Positions 25,736-34,517 of a DNA stretch of 58,470 nucleotides are shown here, in pieces (the stretch's first letter is position 1; each line of letters starts with the position of its first letter). A program made the translations under genes and the position numbers. The stretch comes from Spirochaetota bacterium. GTDB taxonomy: Bacteria; Spirochaetota; UBA4802; UBA5550. The stretch is from positions 1-58,470 of the forward strand of contig JAJRXZ010000062.1 of assembly GCA_024276015.1 (NCBI GenBank), in the 5' to 3' direction. The notes below the pieces were generated by a model. That model was not told where the DNA came from, did no database searches, and worked only from the letters and a program-made list of their open reading frames with translations.

Positions 25736-27034
25736 TCATTTTTGCGATCTCTCCAGACCCTTATCCAGAGCCTCAAGAATATCGTCAATATGCTCAATAC
25801 CCACAGATAGCCTTATGAGATCCGGAGTCAACCCGCCTGCGGCCTGATCCTCTTCACTGAGCTGAGAATGGGATGTGCTCGAGGGATGTAGAATAAGACT
25901 CTTGGAATCGCCCACATTTGCAAGGTGAGAAAACAGTTCAATATTATTAATAAGTTTCACTCCGGCATCATATCCGCCTTTAATGCCGAAAACAACGACC
26001 CCTCCGAAACCTTTCTTTAAATATTTTGACGCAACAGGATATGACGGATCCTCTTCAAGGCCGGGATACCGGACCCAGCTCACATATTTATGGCTCTTTA
26101 AAAATTTTGCAACAGCAAGGGAATTCTCGCTGTGGCGTTCCATCCTCAAAGGAAGAGTTTCTATACCCTGAAGGAACATCCACGCATTATCAGGAGAAAT
26201 ACATGCTCCGAGATTTCTCAAGGGCACAAGCCTCATCCTTAAAATATAAGCAAGAGATTGAAGGTCACCGAGGTCATGCCCGAATTTTATCCCGAAATAA
26301 CTCTCTTCAGGGATATTGTACAGATCAAACTTTTTGTCCGACCAGTCAAATTTTCCAGAATCAATTACAATTCCGCCGATGCCTGTTCCATGACCGCCAA
26401 GCCACTTTGTAAGGGAATGCACTACAATATCAGCTCCGTAATCAATGGGCTTGAGCAGTGCCGGCGTGGTAAAAGTTGAATCAACAACAAAAGGAATATG
26501 GTATTTTTTTGCAATTTCAGATAACCTCTCAATATCGGTTACTCCCAGCACCGGATTCCCGATCGTTTCGGCATAGAGAACTCTGGTTTTGTCATTAATT
26601 GCTTTTTCTATCTCTTCAATATTATCATGCGGCACAAAGTTAACTTTAATATTAAATTGCGGAAGAATGTTGTTAAACATTGTATATGTTCCGCCATAGA
26701 GATTATTCATAGAAACAACCTCATCGCCTGCCTGGCACACATTGATAATTGAATAAAATATTGCTGAAGTTCCCGAAGACACAGCAAGCGCTCCGGCTCC
26801 GCCTTCCATTGCGGCCATCCTCTTTTCCAGTATATCATGGGTTGGGTTCATTAACCGCGTATAGATATTTCCCAGCTCCTTAAGGGAAAAAAGATTTGCA
26901 GCATGTTCGGTATTGTTAAAAACATAGGAGCTTGTTCTGTGAACCGGAACAGCCCTGGAGTTTGTTACAGGGTCGGGCTCGGCTCCTGCATGAAGAACCA
27001 GAGTTTCAAGTTTCAATTTTTTGTTATCATCCAT
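25736..27034 (-). CDS. metY: O-acetylhomoserine sulfhydrylase (Cys/Met PLP family)
   Basis: Predicted to make homocysteine from O-acetylhomoserine and sulfide. 432 residues, typical of MetY/Met17 rather than the shorter cystathionine enzymes. The PLP lysine lies in HSLTKWLGGHGTGIGG; HRTSSYVFNNTEHAANLF, NPTHDILEKRMAAMEGG and LYAETIGNP are family signatures. The start is the ATG at 27034, right after GGAGG; an upstream TTG adds six residues and is rejected. It follows cysK by 36 bases, and both use sulfide. Confidence 0.93.
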   Translation of the reverse strand: MDDNKKLKLETLVLHAGAEPDPVTNSRAVPVHRTSSYVFNNTEHAANLFSLKELGNIYTRLMNPTHDILEKRMAAMEGGAGALAVSSGTSAIFYSIINVCQAGDEVVSMNNLYGGTYTMFNNILPQFNIKVNFVPHDNIEEIEKAINDKTRVLYAETIGNPVLGVTDIERLSEIAKKYHIPFVVDSTFTTPALLKPIDYGADIVVHSLTKWLGGHGTGIGGIVIDSGKFDWSDKKFDLYNIPEESYFGIKFGHDLGDLQSLAYILRMRLVPLRNLGACISPDNAWMFLQGIETLPLRMERHSENSLAVAKFLKSHKYVSWVRYPGLEEDPSYPVASKYLKKGFGGVVVFGIKGGYDAGVKLINNIELFSHLANVGDSKSLILHPSSTSHSQLSEEDQAAGGLTPDLIRLSVGIEHIDDILEALDKGLERSQK

Positions 27035-27070
27035 TAAATTCCTCCAAATCAAATAAATTATTTTTATATA

Positions 27071-27997
27071 TCATTCTTCAAAAAGCGTTGTTGAAAGATA
27101 CCGCTCGCCCGTATCGGGTAAAACAACAACTATCAGTTTATCCCTGTTTTCTTCTCTTCGGCTCACCTTGAGCGCAGCATGCAGGGCTGCTCCTGAAGAT
27201 ATTCCTGCAAAGATCCCTTCCAGTTTTGCAAGTTCTCTTGCTCTTTTTATAGCATCGTTGTTGCTTACTTTAATAATTTCATCAATTATATCGGTATTCA
27301 AAACATCAGGGATAAAACCTGCTCCAATACCCTGAATTTTATGCGGGCCCGGTTTTCCTCCGGATAAAACAGGCGAATCTTCCGGTTCCACTGCAATGGC
27401 CTTAAAGCTCTCTTTTCTGCTTTTAATTACTTCTGCAGTTCCGGTGATCGTACCGCCTGTTCCCACTCCTGAAACAATAATGTCAACTTTACCGTCCGTA
27501 TCATTCCAGATCTCCTCTGCCGTAGTCTTTCTGTGTATTTCAGGGTTCGCAGGATTCTGAAATTGCTGCAGCAGAATATAGTTATCATTCTCATTAACCA
27601 ACTCTTTCGCTTTATTGATCGCCCCGGGCATCCCGTCCTTCCCGGGTGTCAGTATCAACTCTGCGCCGAGAGCTTTAAGGAGCTTTCGCCTTTCAATTGT
27701 CATTGTATCAGGCATAGTCAGAATAAGTTTATATCCTCTGGCAGCAGAAATATATGCCAGGGCTATGCCGGTATTTCCGCTTGTCGGCTCTACAAAAACC
27801 GTATCCTTTTTAATCTTATTATTTTTCTCAGCCTCCAAAATCATTGAATAACCGATGCGGTCTTTTACGCTTGCAAGAGGATTGAAAGATTCAATTTTTG
27901 CCGCTACGCGGGCAACGCTCTTTTCAGTAATACGGTTTAACTTTACCAGGGGAGTATTCCCAATAGTTTCAAGAATGTTACTGTAAATTTTACCCAT
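27071..27997 (-). CDS. cysK: Cysteine synthase A
   Basis: Makes cysteine from O-acetylserine and sulfide. 308 residues. The PLP lysine is Lys45 in [11 protein letters not shown]; the substrate loop [11 protein letters not shown], the [12 protein letters not shown] phosphate cup and the GISSGAA segment are all present. It lies 17 bases after the Rrf2 regulator and ahead of the sulfhydrylase gene, forming a three-gene sulfur operon probably controlled by that regulator. Confidence 0.96.
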   Translation of the reverse strand: MGKIYSNILETIGNTPLVKLNRITEKSVARVAAKIESFNPLASVKDRIGYSMILEAEKNNKIKKDTVFVEPTSGNTGIALAYISAARGYKLILTMPDTMTIERRKLLKALGAELILTPGKDGMPGAINKAKELVNENDNYILLQQFQNPANPEIHRKTTAEEIWNDTDGKVDIIVSGVGTGGTITGTAEVIKSRKESFKAIAVEPEDSPVLSGGKPGPHKIQGIGAGFIPDVLNTDIIDEIIKVSNNDAIKRARELAKLEGIFAGISSGAALHAALKVSRREENRDKLIVVVLPDTGERYLSTTLFEE

Positions 27998-28014
27998 TTT
28001 TAACTCCGAATAAT

Positions 28015-28464
28015 TTAAATGTGATACATATTCGCCGATGAATTATTTTTTCTTAAATATATCTCTTTTTGCGCCAATTCGTCCAAAGTAACGGATTTCA
28101 GATAATCAATGATAGTATTACGCATATTTAACCAGAAAAATCTTGCAGAACATATATTGTTTCTGCCGCACGATTCCCTGTCAATTACGCACTCCAAAGC
28201 GGCAAAATCCGGTTCGAAAGCGTTAAAAATATCATGTACGGATATTTCTCTCGAATCCATCACAAGCTTGTAACCGCTCTTTTTTCCCTTTACATTTTTA
28301 ATTAATCCCGACACTTTGAGAGCGGAAATTATATGATCTAAATATTTTTCAGAAATATCCTGATTTCTTGCAATATGCTTCTGCAAGATCCCCTTCTCAG
28401 AATTAGCAAGGGCTAATTCAATCATTGTCCGAAGACCGTATCGTGTTTTTGTATTGAACTTCAT
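28015..28464 (-). CDS. Rrf2-family regulator of the sulfur operon
   Basis: 149 residues: a winged helix-turn-helix (about 1-70, [45 protein letters not shown]), then a dimerisation helix. It keeps three cysteines, Cys92, Cys99 and Cys105, in [21 protein letters not shown], close to the cluster-binding spacing of IscR. CymR-type sulfur regulators lack such a cluster, so this one may sense iron-sulfur or cysteine status. It is the first gene before cysK and the sulfhydrylase. A palindrome sits 38 bases upstream (28502-28525). Confidence 0.9.
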   Translation of the reverse strand: MKFNTKTRYGLRTMIELALANSEKGILQKHIARNQDISEKYLDHIISALKVSGLIKNVKGKKSGYKLVMDSREISVHDIFNAFEPDFAALECVIDRESCGRNNICSARFFWLNMRNTIIDYLKSVTLDELAQKEIYLRKNNSSANMYHI

Positions 28465-28501
28465 ATTATAACCTCTGAATAAAGTTTTTAATAACCTTAC
28501 T

Positions 28502-28525
28502 CTACTTATCCGATAATATAAGTAG
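28502..28525 (-). promoter_or_regulatory. Palindrome CTACTTAT-N8-ATAAGTAG, candidate Rrf2 operator
   Basis: A perfect 8+8 inverted repeat upstream of the Rrf2 gene. A minus-strand TTGACA (28552-28557) lies upstream, so the palindrome would overlap or follow the -10 region, as in autorepression. Further CTACT and AGTAG half-sites flank the TTGACA at about 28546-28568. Otherwise 28526-28757 is AT-rich and without genes. Confidence 0.55.
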
Positions 28526-28757
28526 CCTCAATAAAGCAGCGATTACTACTTTGTCAACAATTTTAGTAGGATAATGTAATTTTTATAAATATGAGTCCAG
28601 CAGAAAATATATTTTTTAGTTCATTTTAATAAAAAAAATCATATTATTTAATATAAATAATATGATTTCTTACCAAATCAATTAAATGACTCGATATCAG
28701 CGTTTTTTATAAGGAATGGTTAAAATTCGCCTAACTCGAATAAATAAAATACATTAA

Positions 28758-28786
28758 TTGACAAAAGTTATATTCCTTTAAATAAT
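28758..28786 (+). promoter_or_regulatory. Promoter for the DUF167-nfo pair
   Basis: TTGACA at 28758-28763, a 17-base spacer, AATAAT at 28781-28786. The first gene starts about 40 bases further on. Confidence 0.5.
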
Positions 28787-28826
28787 AGTAATTGCATATC
28801 TTGACCATAATATTTTGAATACAGTG

Positions 28827-29108
28827 ATGAATGAAAAAGCTTTGATTGAAATTACGGTTTCTCCAAGATCGTCTAAAAGCAAGATCACCATTGATAATGA
28901 AAATAATATTAAAATATATCTTAACTCACCGCCGGCTGACGGAAAAGCCAATGCAGAATGTATCTCACTCTTATCCAAAAAAATAAAAGTTGCCAAATCA
29001 AAAATTTCCATCCGGCGCGGTTTAAAGAGCAGAAAAAAAGAGATCATTATCGAGGGCTTAAGAAGCGAAGAATTGTTTAATATTCTAAGGGGAAAAAATA
29101 ATAAATAA
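28827..29108 (+). CDS. DUF167 (YggU-type) protein
   Basis: About 93 residues from the ATG at 28827; a TTG at 28815 is possible. Family signature: ITVSPRSSKSKI, then LNSPPADGKANAECISLLSKKI and SIRRGLKSRKKEIII. YggU-like proteins are small, widely conserved and of unknown function. The nfo gene begins 10 bases after the stop, so they share a transcript. Confidence 0.88.
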   Translation: MNEKALIEITVSPRSSKSKITIDNENNIKIYLNSPPADGKANAECISLLSKKIKVAKSKISIRRGLKSRKKEIIIEGLRSEELFNILRGKNNK

Positions 29109-29118
29109 AGAATATACT

Positions 29119-29964
29119 ATGAGAAAGATAGGCCTTCATCTTTCAATATCGGGCGGCATTTACAAATCCCTCGAAAAAGCAAAGGAATTAAAAATAAATG
29201 CTCTGCAAATATTTCTCAAAAATTCCAACAGATGGAAAGCACCTCAATATACGCAGGAAGTTATTGAAAAATTCAAACAATTGAAAAGAAATTATAATGA
29301 CATAGCCGTCTTTGCTCATACCGGATATTTGATCAACCTTGCCGGCAATGAAGAAATACTGAATAAATCAATCAATGCCCTCCGCGATGAAATTGAAAGG
29401 GCGCAATCTCTGGGGATCGAATTTCTGGTGCTCCATCCGGGCAGTCATAGAGGAACAGGAGAAAAAGAAGGGATCATCCGAATAGCCGATTCTATTGACA
29501 GAGTTTATGAAATCTGTAGTAAAAACAGAGTTAAACTGCTCCTTGAAACAACAGCGGGGCAGGGGTCGTCAATCGGTTTTCGATTTGAGCATCTTGCTGA
29601 GATCATTGACAGATCTGCCAATAAAAGCAAGCTGAAAATATGTCTGGATACATGCCACATCTTTGCATCCGGCTATGACATTACAACAGAAAAGAGTTAT
29701 GAAGATACCATCTCTCAGTTAAAAAAAATAATAGGATTAAATAAATTAAAACTGATCCATCTCAACGATTCGAAAAGAGAGCTGGGAAGCAACATTGACA
29801 GACATGAGCATATTGGCAAAGGAATGATCGGCTTGAAAGGCTTCAGGTATATCCTCAATGACCCTCAACTCTTTTCAATACCTGTTATTCTGGAAACGCC
29901 AAAAAATGATGAAAACTCCGACCTAATCAACCTAAATAGCGTAAGAAAAATTATCAACAAATAA
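29119..29964 (+). CDS. nfo: Endonuclease IV
   Basis: AP endonuclease acting in base excision repair at abasic sites. 281 residues, normal. Zinc-site motifs are present: GLHLSISGG at the start, FAHTGYLINLA, FLVLHPGSHRGTG, LLLETTAGQGSSIG, ICLDTCHIFASGYD, LIHLNDSKRELGSNIDRHEHIGKG and VILETP. All the trinuclear zinc ligands expected for the family appear to be kept. It is the second gene behind DUF167. Confidence 0.96.
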   Translation: MRKIGLHLSISGGIYKSLEKAKELKINALQIFLKNSNRWKAPQYTQEVIEKFKQLKRNYNDIAVFAHTGYLINLAGNEEILNKSINALRDEIERAQSLGIEFLVLHPGSHRGTGEKEGIIRIADSIDRVYEICSKNRVKLLLETTAGQGSSIGFRFEHLAEIIDRSANKSKLKICLDTCHIFASGYDITTEKSYEDTISQLKKIIGLNKLKLIHLNDSKRELGSNIDRHEHIGKGMIGLKGFRYILNDPQLFSIPVILETPKNDENSDLINLNSVRKIINK

Positions 29965-30055
29965 TTTTCCATTATTCAATATATTGTCTTAAAAATATAC
30001 TGAAACCGGCCGAATATTATAATGAGCTTTTCTATATCTTTGTTGAGGGATTTAT

Positions 30056-30700
30056 ATGATTAAACGTATTATCGTATTTCTGCTGATCTTAAATCCGGTT
30101 CTGCTTTTATCACAAAATAAAAAAAGCAAAAAAAACATCACAGGTATCAATACCACAATCCCGGTACAATCGCAGTACAGCAATAAATTTAAAATTGTTG
30201 ACGTCTATTTTAACAAAAGAATTGATTTTAAAGGCAGGGGCGAAGTTCTTGAAGTGGAACTGAATATAAAAAACATGACTGACGAACCTCTGGATCTCTA
30301 TGTTTTTGTTATTGCCACATTTGAGAAAAAGCAGCCGAAAAATTCCAGTTTTCTCCCTCCGATCCCGCAAAAAGACCGGATCAGATCCTTTGTGCCTTAT
30401 CCCTTTGATCTGAAAAATTTCCAATATCCCGATGTTGATGACAGAGGGGTAGTTAAAAAGGATCAAAACGGCAGAGAAAAAACCCGCTACCTGAAATTTC
30501 CGCGCAATCCCAAAGCCGGAATTAATCCCTTTACAGGCAAACCCTATCATATCAAATATAAAAAATTGATAAGAACCACCCATTTAAGCAAGTATAGAAA
30601 CAACTTCTTCTTTTTTAATGAAGTTGCTATCCTTATCTTCGACAAGCAGGGTAAACCGGCATTCAGGCAGCTTTACGAATTAACGAGCTACAGAAAATAG
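30056..30700 (+). CDS. Secreted protein of unknown function
   Basis: 214 residues with a signal peptide ending near LLLSQN. A basic linker follows, then a beta-rich domain (KIVDVYFNKRIDF, VLEVELNIKNMTDEPLDLYVFVIATFEKK) that looks like an immunoglobulin-type or DUF4352-like sandwich. A Pro- and Asp-rich segment comes next, and a closing ELTSYRK. No family is certain. GAGGGAT lies upstream of the ATG. Confidence 0.65.
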   Translation: MIKRIIVFLLILNPVLLLSQNKKSKKNITGINTTIPVQSQYSNKFKIVDVYFNKRIDFKGRGEVLEVELNIKNMTDEPLDLYVFVIATFEKKQPKNSSFLPPIPQKDRIRSFVPYPFDLKNFQYPDVDDRGVVKKDQNGREKTRYLKFPRNPKAGINPFTGKPYHIKYKKLIRTTHLSKYRNNFFFFNEVAILIFDKQGKPAFRQLYELTSYRK

Positions 30701-30812
30701 ATACTAACCACTACAGCCCTTTTTTCTGTATATAACTAAAAATATATTTAAAAAGATTTACAAATCTATTATATTATTCCTATACTAAACAATAACCATT
30801 TACTGCCTGACC

Positions 30813-31904
30813 ATGAGAAAAAAATTATATCATACAATAATTGCTCTGACTGTTATTCTTTGCAATAACAGCTATACACTATCCAATTCTCTGTTATCAG
30901 AGAACATCTATCCTTTTCAATCAAAACTCACAGGCATAAAAAATATTAACGGTAAACTGTATGCATTTATAGTTTTGCTCTACAATGAAAATCCGCACTT
31001 TGTTAACCTTATTCAGAAGGACAGTATACCCTTAAAAACCATGAGAGATGAGGGTTTTCATATAAAAGAGTATAAGAATTACCTGAAAACAATAAATGAC
31101 CGGGAACTCCAAAAACTTGCAACTCTCTTATTAACAGTCTATCTTGAACCTAATAAATTTTCCGAACAAAAACTCAGATCAATTGAGAGAATACTGATGT
31201 CAAGAAATATTATTTTAAAATTCTCAAAGGATAAAAACATAGGCAAGATCAAAACCGTTCTCGATTACTGTATTTACGGGAAAAAAATACCCATTCATAT
31301 TAAACACCCCCTCCTGACTATAAAGGAAAAGATATACAACATCCAACCTTTTATTTATTACGAGGAATTTTCCACCAGTAATTCAACATTCTACTTTGAT
31401 ATGATCTATATCAACTCAAATGAAGTTGAAAACGATTATATAATTGCAAAAAAAATAATAAATGGTTATGATGTAAAATCAATGTTCTTTGTGGGCTCAA
31501 GAGTTACAGATGAAATAAAATACTGCCTGAAAAAAGCATTCAACAATAAAAACAATAATATCAGAAAAAGCATCTGGGAAATGTTTGTGGTCCATGAATT
31601 AACTCACAAATTTCTTAACAATAAATTGAACTATTATGACCAGGTTATTGGAGAAGAGCTCTCTCTGTGCAGCACTATTTATGTAAATCCATTTCTGGGG
31701 CTTTCGGTCCTGTACAGTTACCTGAACTATAACTCTATTAATCCTCACAGAATAGCGGCTATGAACTTTGTAATATATGCTGCAGAAAGATTGGGAAATG
31801 AAGAAATTGAAAAAAATCCCGGATTACTTAAAGATATTAATGCTGTAAAGCTTAAGAAACTCTCCAAAGACTATTTTGATTCCAGAATCGTTACTTTAAA
31901 TTAA
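30813..31904 (+). CDS. Secreted putative zinc peptidase with HELTH motif
   Basis: 363 residues with a signal peptide (about 1-27). Residues 261-265 read HELTH, the HExxH zinc signature, at the end of a helix (WEMFVVHELTHKFLNN). Glu281 or Glu282 in VIGEELSLCSTIY, about 17 residues later, could be the third ligand of a gluzincin-type site. The rest is a Lys/Asn/Ile-rich sequence with no recognisable domain. It is therefore a candidate periplasmic metallopeptidase of an undescribed type. It stands alone, convergent with the PLC-like gene. Confidence 0.65.
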   Translation: MRKKLYHTIIALTVILCNNSYTLSNSLLSENIYPFQSKLTGIKNINGKLYAFIVLLYNENPHFVNLIQKDSIPLKTMRDEGFHIKEYKNYLKTINDRELQKLATLLLTVYLEPNKFSEQKLRSIERILMSRNIILKFSKDKNIGKIKTVLDYCIYGKKIPIHIKHPLLTIKEKIYNIQPFIYYEEFSTSNSTFYFDMIYINSNEVENDYIIAKKIINGYDVKSMFFVGSRVTDEIKYCLKKAFNNKNNNIRKSIWEMFVVHELTHKFLNNKLNYYDQVIGEELSLCSTIYVNPFLGLSVLYSYLNYNSINPHRIAAMNFVIYAAERLGNEEIEKNPGLLKDINAVKLKKLSKDYFDSRIVTLN

Positions 31905-31937
31905 TATCCCCTTTACAACACCATATCTTTGCAGATG

Positions 31938-33032
31938 TCAGAACCTGTCTCTGAAATAAAGCCTTACAGGATTCTTTATCTTCATATCATGGTATTGCGC
32001 CTTCTTTTCACCGGTAAACAGGTTTATCCTAAGGCTTTCAATAACACTCCTGTCATTTTTGCCCCACATTGAAGCTTCAATTTTTTCCCAGATTTCCACT
32101 GTTTTTTCACAGGAAATTTTTAACAAATTCTCAACAGATTCATAATGTATTCCGGGTTTACCTGCCGGGTACTGCCATCTTTCTCTATGCAAGTTCAGCA
32201 CGTGGTCATTTATCTCTCTTGGATCCGGATATCTGATCAAAAAATCGGAATAAGCGGGTATTCTCTTTTTTAAAAATTTCAGAATCCCTGCAATGCGTCT
32301 ATTATTATTCCTTTTCAACCGAAAAGCGGCTTTTATTAAAGAAGGCAAAATATCAAGATACCCCCCGGTCATTAAATAGTTATTTTTATCATTTTTATCT
32401 TCTTTCCATACAATCTCTTTATATATTTCAGGATACTCCTTTGCAATTGATTCCAGTAAAAATATTTTTACAGCGCTGTGAAGTTTTTTTCGTCCTTTAC
32501 TATTGTTTAAAAAGAACATTGACTCAATATTAAAGTCGCTCTTTTCACCGGAATATAGAAAATAATTGTCTATATTATATAAAAAAAGCAAATTCTGTTC
32601 TCTGTACAACATAATTTCATTCTTGTTATATGAATCGGGGAAACCGGACCAGTAAAAAATAAAGGGATAAAAAATCGAATCGCCCATTGCATGAGATATC
32701 AATCCATATAGATAAGCTCTCTGTATTCCGGCCCACTCAATATTCTTGTCATCATAGGAATAAATTTTATTGATCATAGATGCGAGCACTTTATGGACAC
32801 CGCCATTGTGCATAAAAAAAGATATTTTATTTCCATATATATTTTTCTTATCCCTTTTTGGAATAAAATCAAAGATATCGGGCCCCATAGCTCCGAATAG
32901 AGCGGCTCTGTAAAATTCATCGGAATTAAAAAGAGTTTTAAGAGACTTTAACAGAAAACTCTTCTTTTTTCTTAAAGATAAGAAATTTATCGATTCATCT
33001 AAAATTTTTCTGTGAGTTATTATGCCCGGCAT
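31938..33032 (-). CDS. Zinc-dependent phospholipase C-like protein
   Basis: 364 residues resembling the Zn_dep_PLPC family. MPGIITHRKIL supplies the start and first His; LFGAMGPDIFDFIPKR and FFMHNGGVH follow; LYGLISHAMGDSIFYPFIFYW carries the central His/Asp pair. The family binds metal near the N-terminus and is thought to hydrolyse phospholipids, but there is no signal peptide here, so the protein is likely cytoplasmic or membrane-associated. Upstream is a 106-base gap to the hydrolase gene. Confidence 0.78.
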   Translation of the reverse strand: MPGIITHRKILDESINFLSLRKKKSFLLKSLKTLFNSDEFYRAALFGAMGPDIFDFIPKRDKKNIYGNKISFFMHNGGVHKVLASMINKIYSYDDKNIEWAGIQRAYLYGLISHAMGDSIFYPFIFYWSGFPDSYNKNEIMLYREQNLLFLYNIDNYFLYSGEKSDFNIESMFFLNNSKGRKKLHSAVKIFLLESIAKEYPEIYKEIVWKEDKNDKNNYLMTGGYLDILPSLIKAAFRLKRNNNRRIAGILKFLKKRIPAYSDFLIRYPDPREINDHVLNLHRERWQYPAGKPGIHYESVENLLKISCEKTVEIWEKIEASMWGKNDRSVIESLRINLFTGEKKAQYHDMKIKNPVRLYFRDRF

Positions 33033-33138
33033 ATTTATATTGATATTAATTTGGTCTTAAAAATAAATTTTAATATAACTTTAAAAAATAAAGTCAACTA
33101 AATAACATATTATCAGAGAAATATTTATTCTAAGAAGA

Positions 33139-34101
33139 CTATTCACCATTCAGAAAAGCAATTGCCCGTTTTTCAGACCAGTATAATCTCTCCTTATTAA
33201 ACTCAATAAAACCGACATGTCCTCCGGAAGCGGGAACCTCCATTGAAATATATTTATTCCCGGATACTTCTTTGTAAGGATAACATTTTCTACCGAGAAA
33301 AGGGTCATTTTCTGCATTAACTATCAGAGTTTTCACCTTTATTTTATGTATGAAAAACCTGCTGCTGCATTTTCGCCAGTAGTCCTCTGCATTTTTAAAT
33401 CCATGAATAGGCGCTGTATATCTGTCATCAAAATCTTTAAAATTTTTAATGAGATGATAATTATGGTCATTGATCCTGTCAGGCATTACCTCCATCTTAG
33501 CCTTCACTTTTTTATGAAGCAGGATAAGAAAGCGTTTCATATAGATCCTGTTAACAGGTTTTGCCAGTTGGTAAGAACTTTCTTCAAGATCACAGGGAAC
33601 TGAAAAAACCACTGCGCATTTAATGAGAGGATCGACTTTATCTCCCTTTTCACCAAGATATATGAGGCTAAGGTTTCCCCCCATGCTGAATCCTATGAGA
33701 GCAATAGATTTGTACTTTTTGATTTCAGCAGCATGTTTGACAACCAGATCAAGATCATCCGTTGTGCCGTTGTGATACATTCTCAATTGACGGTTTGTTT
33801 CACCGCTGCAGGTCCGGTAGTTCCACGCCAGCGCATCCCAGCCGCTATTATTTAAAGCCTTAACCATGCCGATAACGTAAGGCCTGTACGAATTTCCCTC
33901 AAGCCCGTGAGAAATAATGGCAAGACCATCACTCCCAACAGAAGACCAGTCCAGATCAAGGAAATCCTTATCCGGAGTATATATTCTCTCTCTCACATAA
34001 AATGACGAATCAAATTTTCTAAAGAGTGTCGGGAACACAGTCTGAACATGCCCGTTTTTAAAAAAAAGAGGCGGCCGGTAAACAAAATTTTTGTCTGCCA
34101 T
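33139..34101 (-). CDS. YheT-type alpha/beta hydrolase
   Basis: About 320 residues. YRPPLFFKNGHVQTVFPTLFRK is the N-terminal signature of the YheT/COG0429 branch. The nucleophile Ser lies in LIGFSMGGNLSL, the acid is probably the Asp of NAENDPFLG, and the catalytic His is in GGHVGFIE. Oxyanion segment: ISHGLEGNSYRPYV. The substrate is unknown; lipid esters are plausible. I start at 34101 (MADKNFVYRPP); the frame extends eight codons further upstream without support. Confidence 0.9.
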   Translation of the reverse strand: MADKNFVYRPPLFFKNGHVQTVFPTLFRKFDSSFYVRERIYTPDKDFLDLDWSSVGSDGLAIISHGLEGNSYRPYVIGMVKALNNSGWDALAWNYRTCSGETNRQLRMYHNGTTDDLDLVVKHAAEIKKYKSIALIGFSMGGNLSLIYLGEKGDKVDPLIKCAVVFSVPCDLEESSYQLAKPVNRIYMKRFLILLHKKVKAKMEVMPDRINDHNYHLIKNFKDFDDRYTAPIHGFKNAEDYWRKCSSRFFIHKIKVKTLIVNAENDPFLGRKCYPYKEVSGNKYISMEVPASGGHVGFIEFNKERLYWSEKRAIAFLNGE

Positions 34102-34188
34102 AAAAATATCCCAATAAATACACAAATACGCCGATTGTGTTTATATTAAAGCATATACAATTTAAGTATATTATTTATTTCTTGATAA

Positions 34189-34511
34189 ACCTGTACAGTA
34201 AAAAATTATGAAACAGCAATCGGGATCAACCATTCCACTATTGGAGAATTAATTGCAAAGCGATGGAATCTGCCGGAATATCTTATCGAAACTATCAAAT
34301 GTCATCACTCACCTTTGATCATCCAAAAGCAATACAGGGATATGTTTTTATTGTTTATTTTGCCAATATCATGTGCGGGATTGAAGATAAAAAATATTTC
34401 TATGATTTTATTGAAGATGATGTACTGGCCAGATTCAATCTTCAGAGCCTAACCAGATGTGAAAAAATTCATGAAGAGATAAAACAGAGCTATAATGAAC
34501 TGCAAGAATAA
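34189..34511 (+). pseudogene. HDOD-domain gene remnant, truncated and frameshifted
   Basis: One frame (from 34189) reads ETAIGINHSTIGELIAKRWN then LPEYLIETIKCHHSP, the classic second half of an HDOD domain. Around 34300-34315 homology moves to the next frame, which continues HPKAIQGYVFIVYFANIMCG, again as in HDOD proteins, and ends at 34511. A stop at 34186 and AT-rich DNA lie before it, so the N-terminal half is lost. The frame from 34263 alone (82 codons) is part of this wreck rather than a real gene. HDOD proteins act in signalling and regulation. Confidence 0.7.
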
Positions 34512-34517
34512 AGCAAT

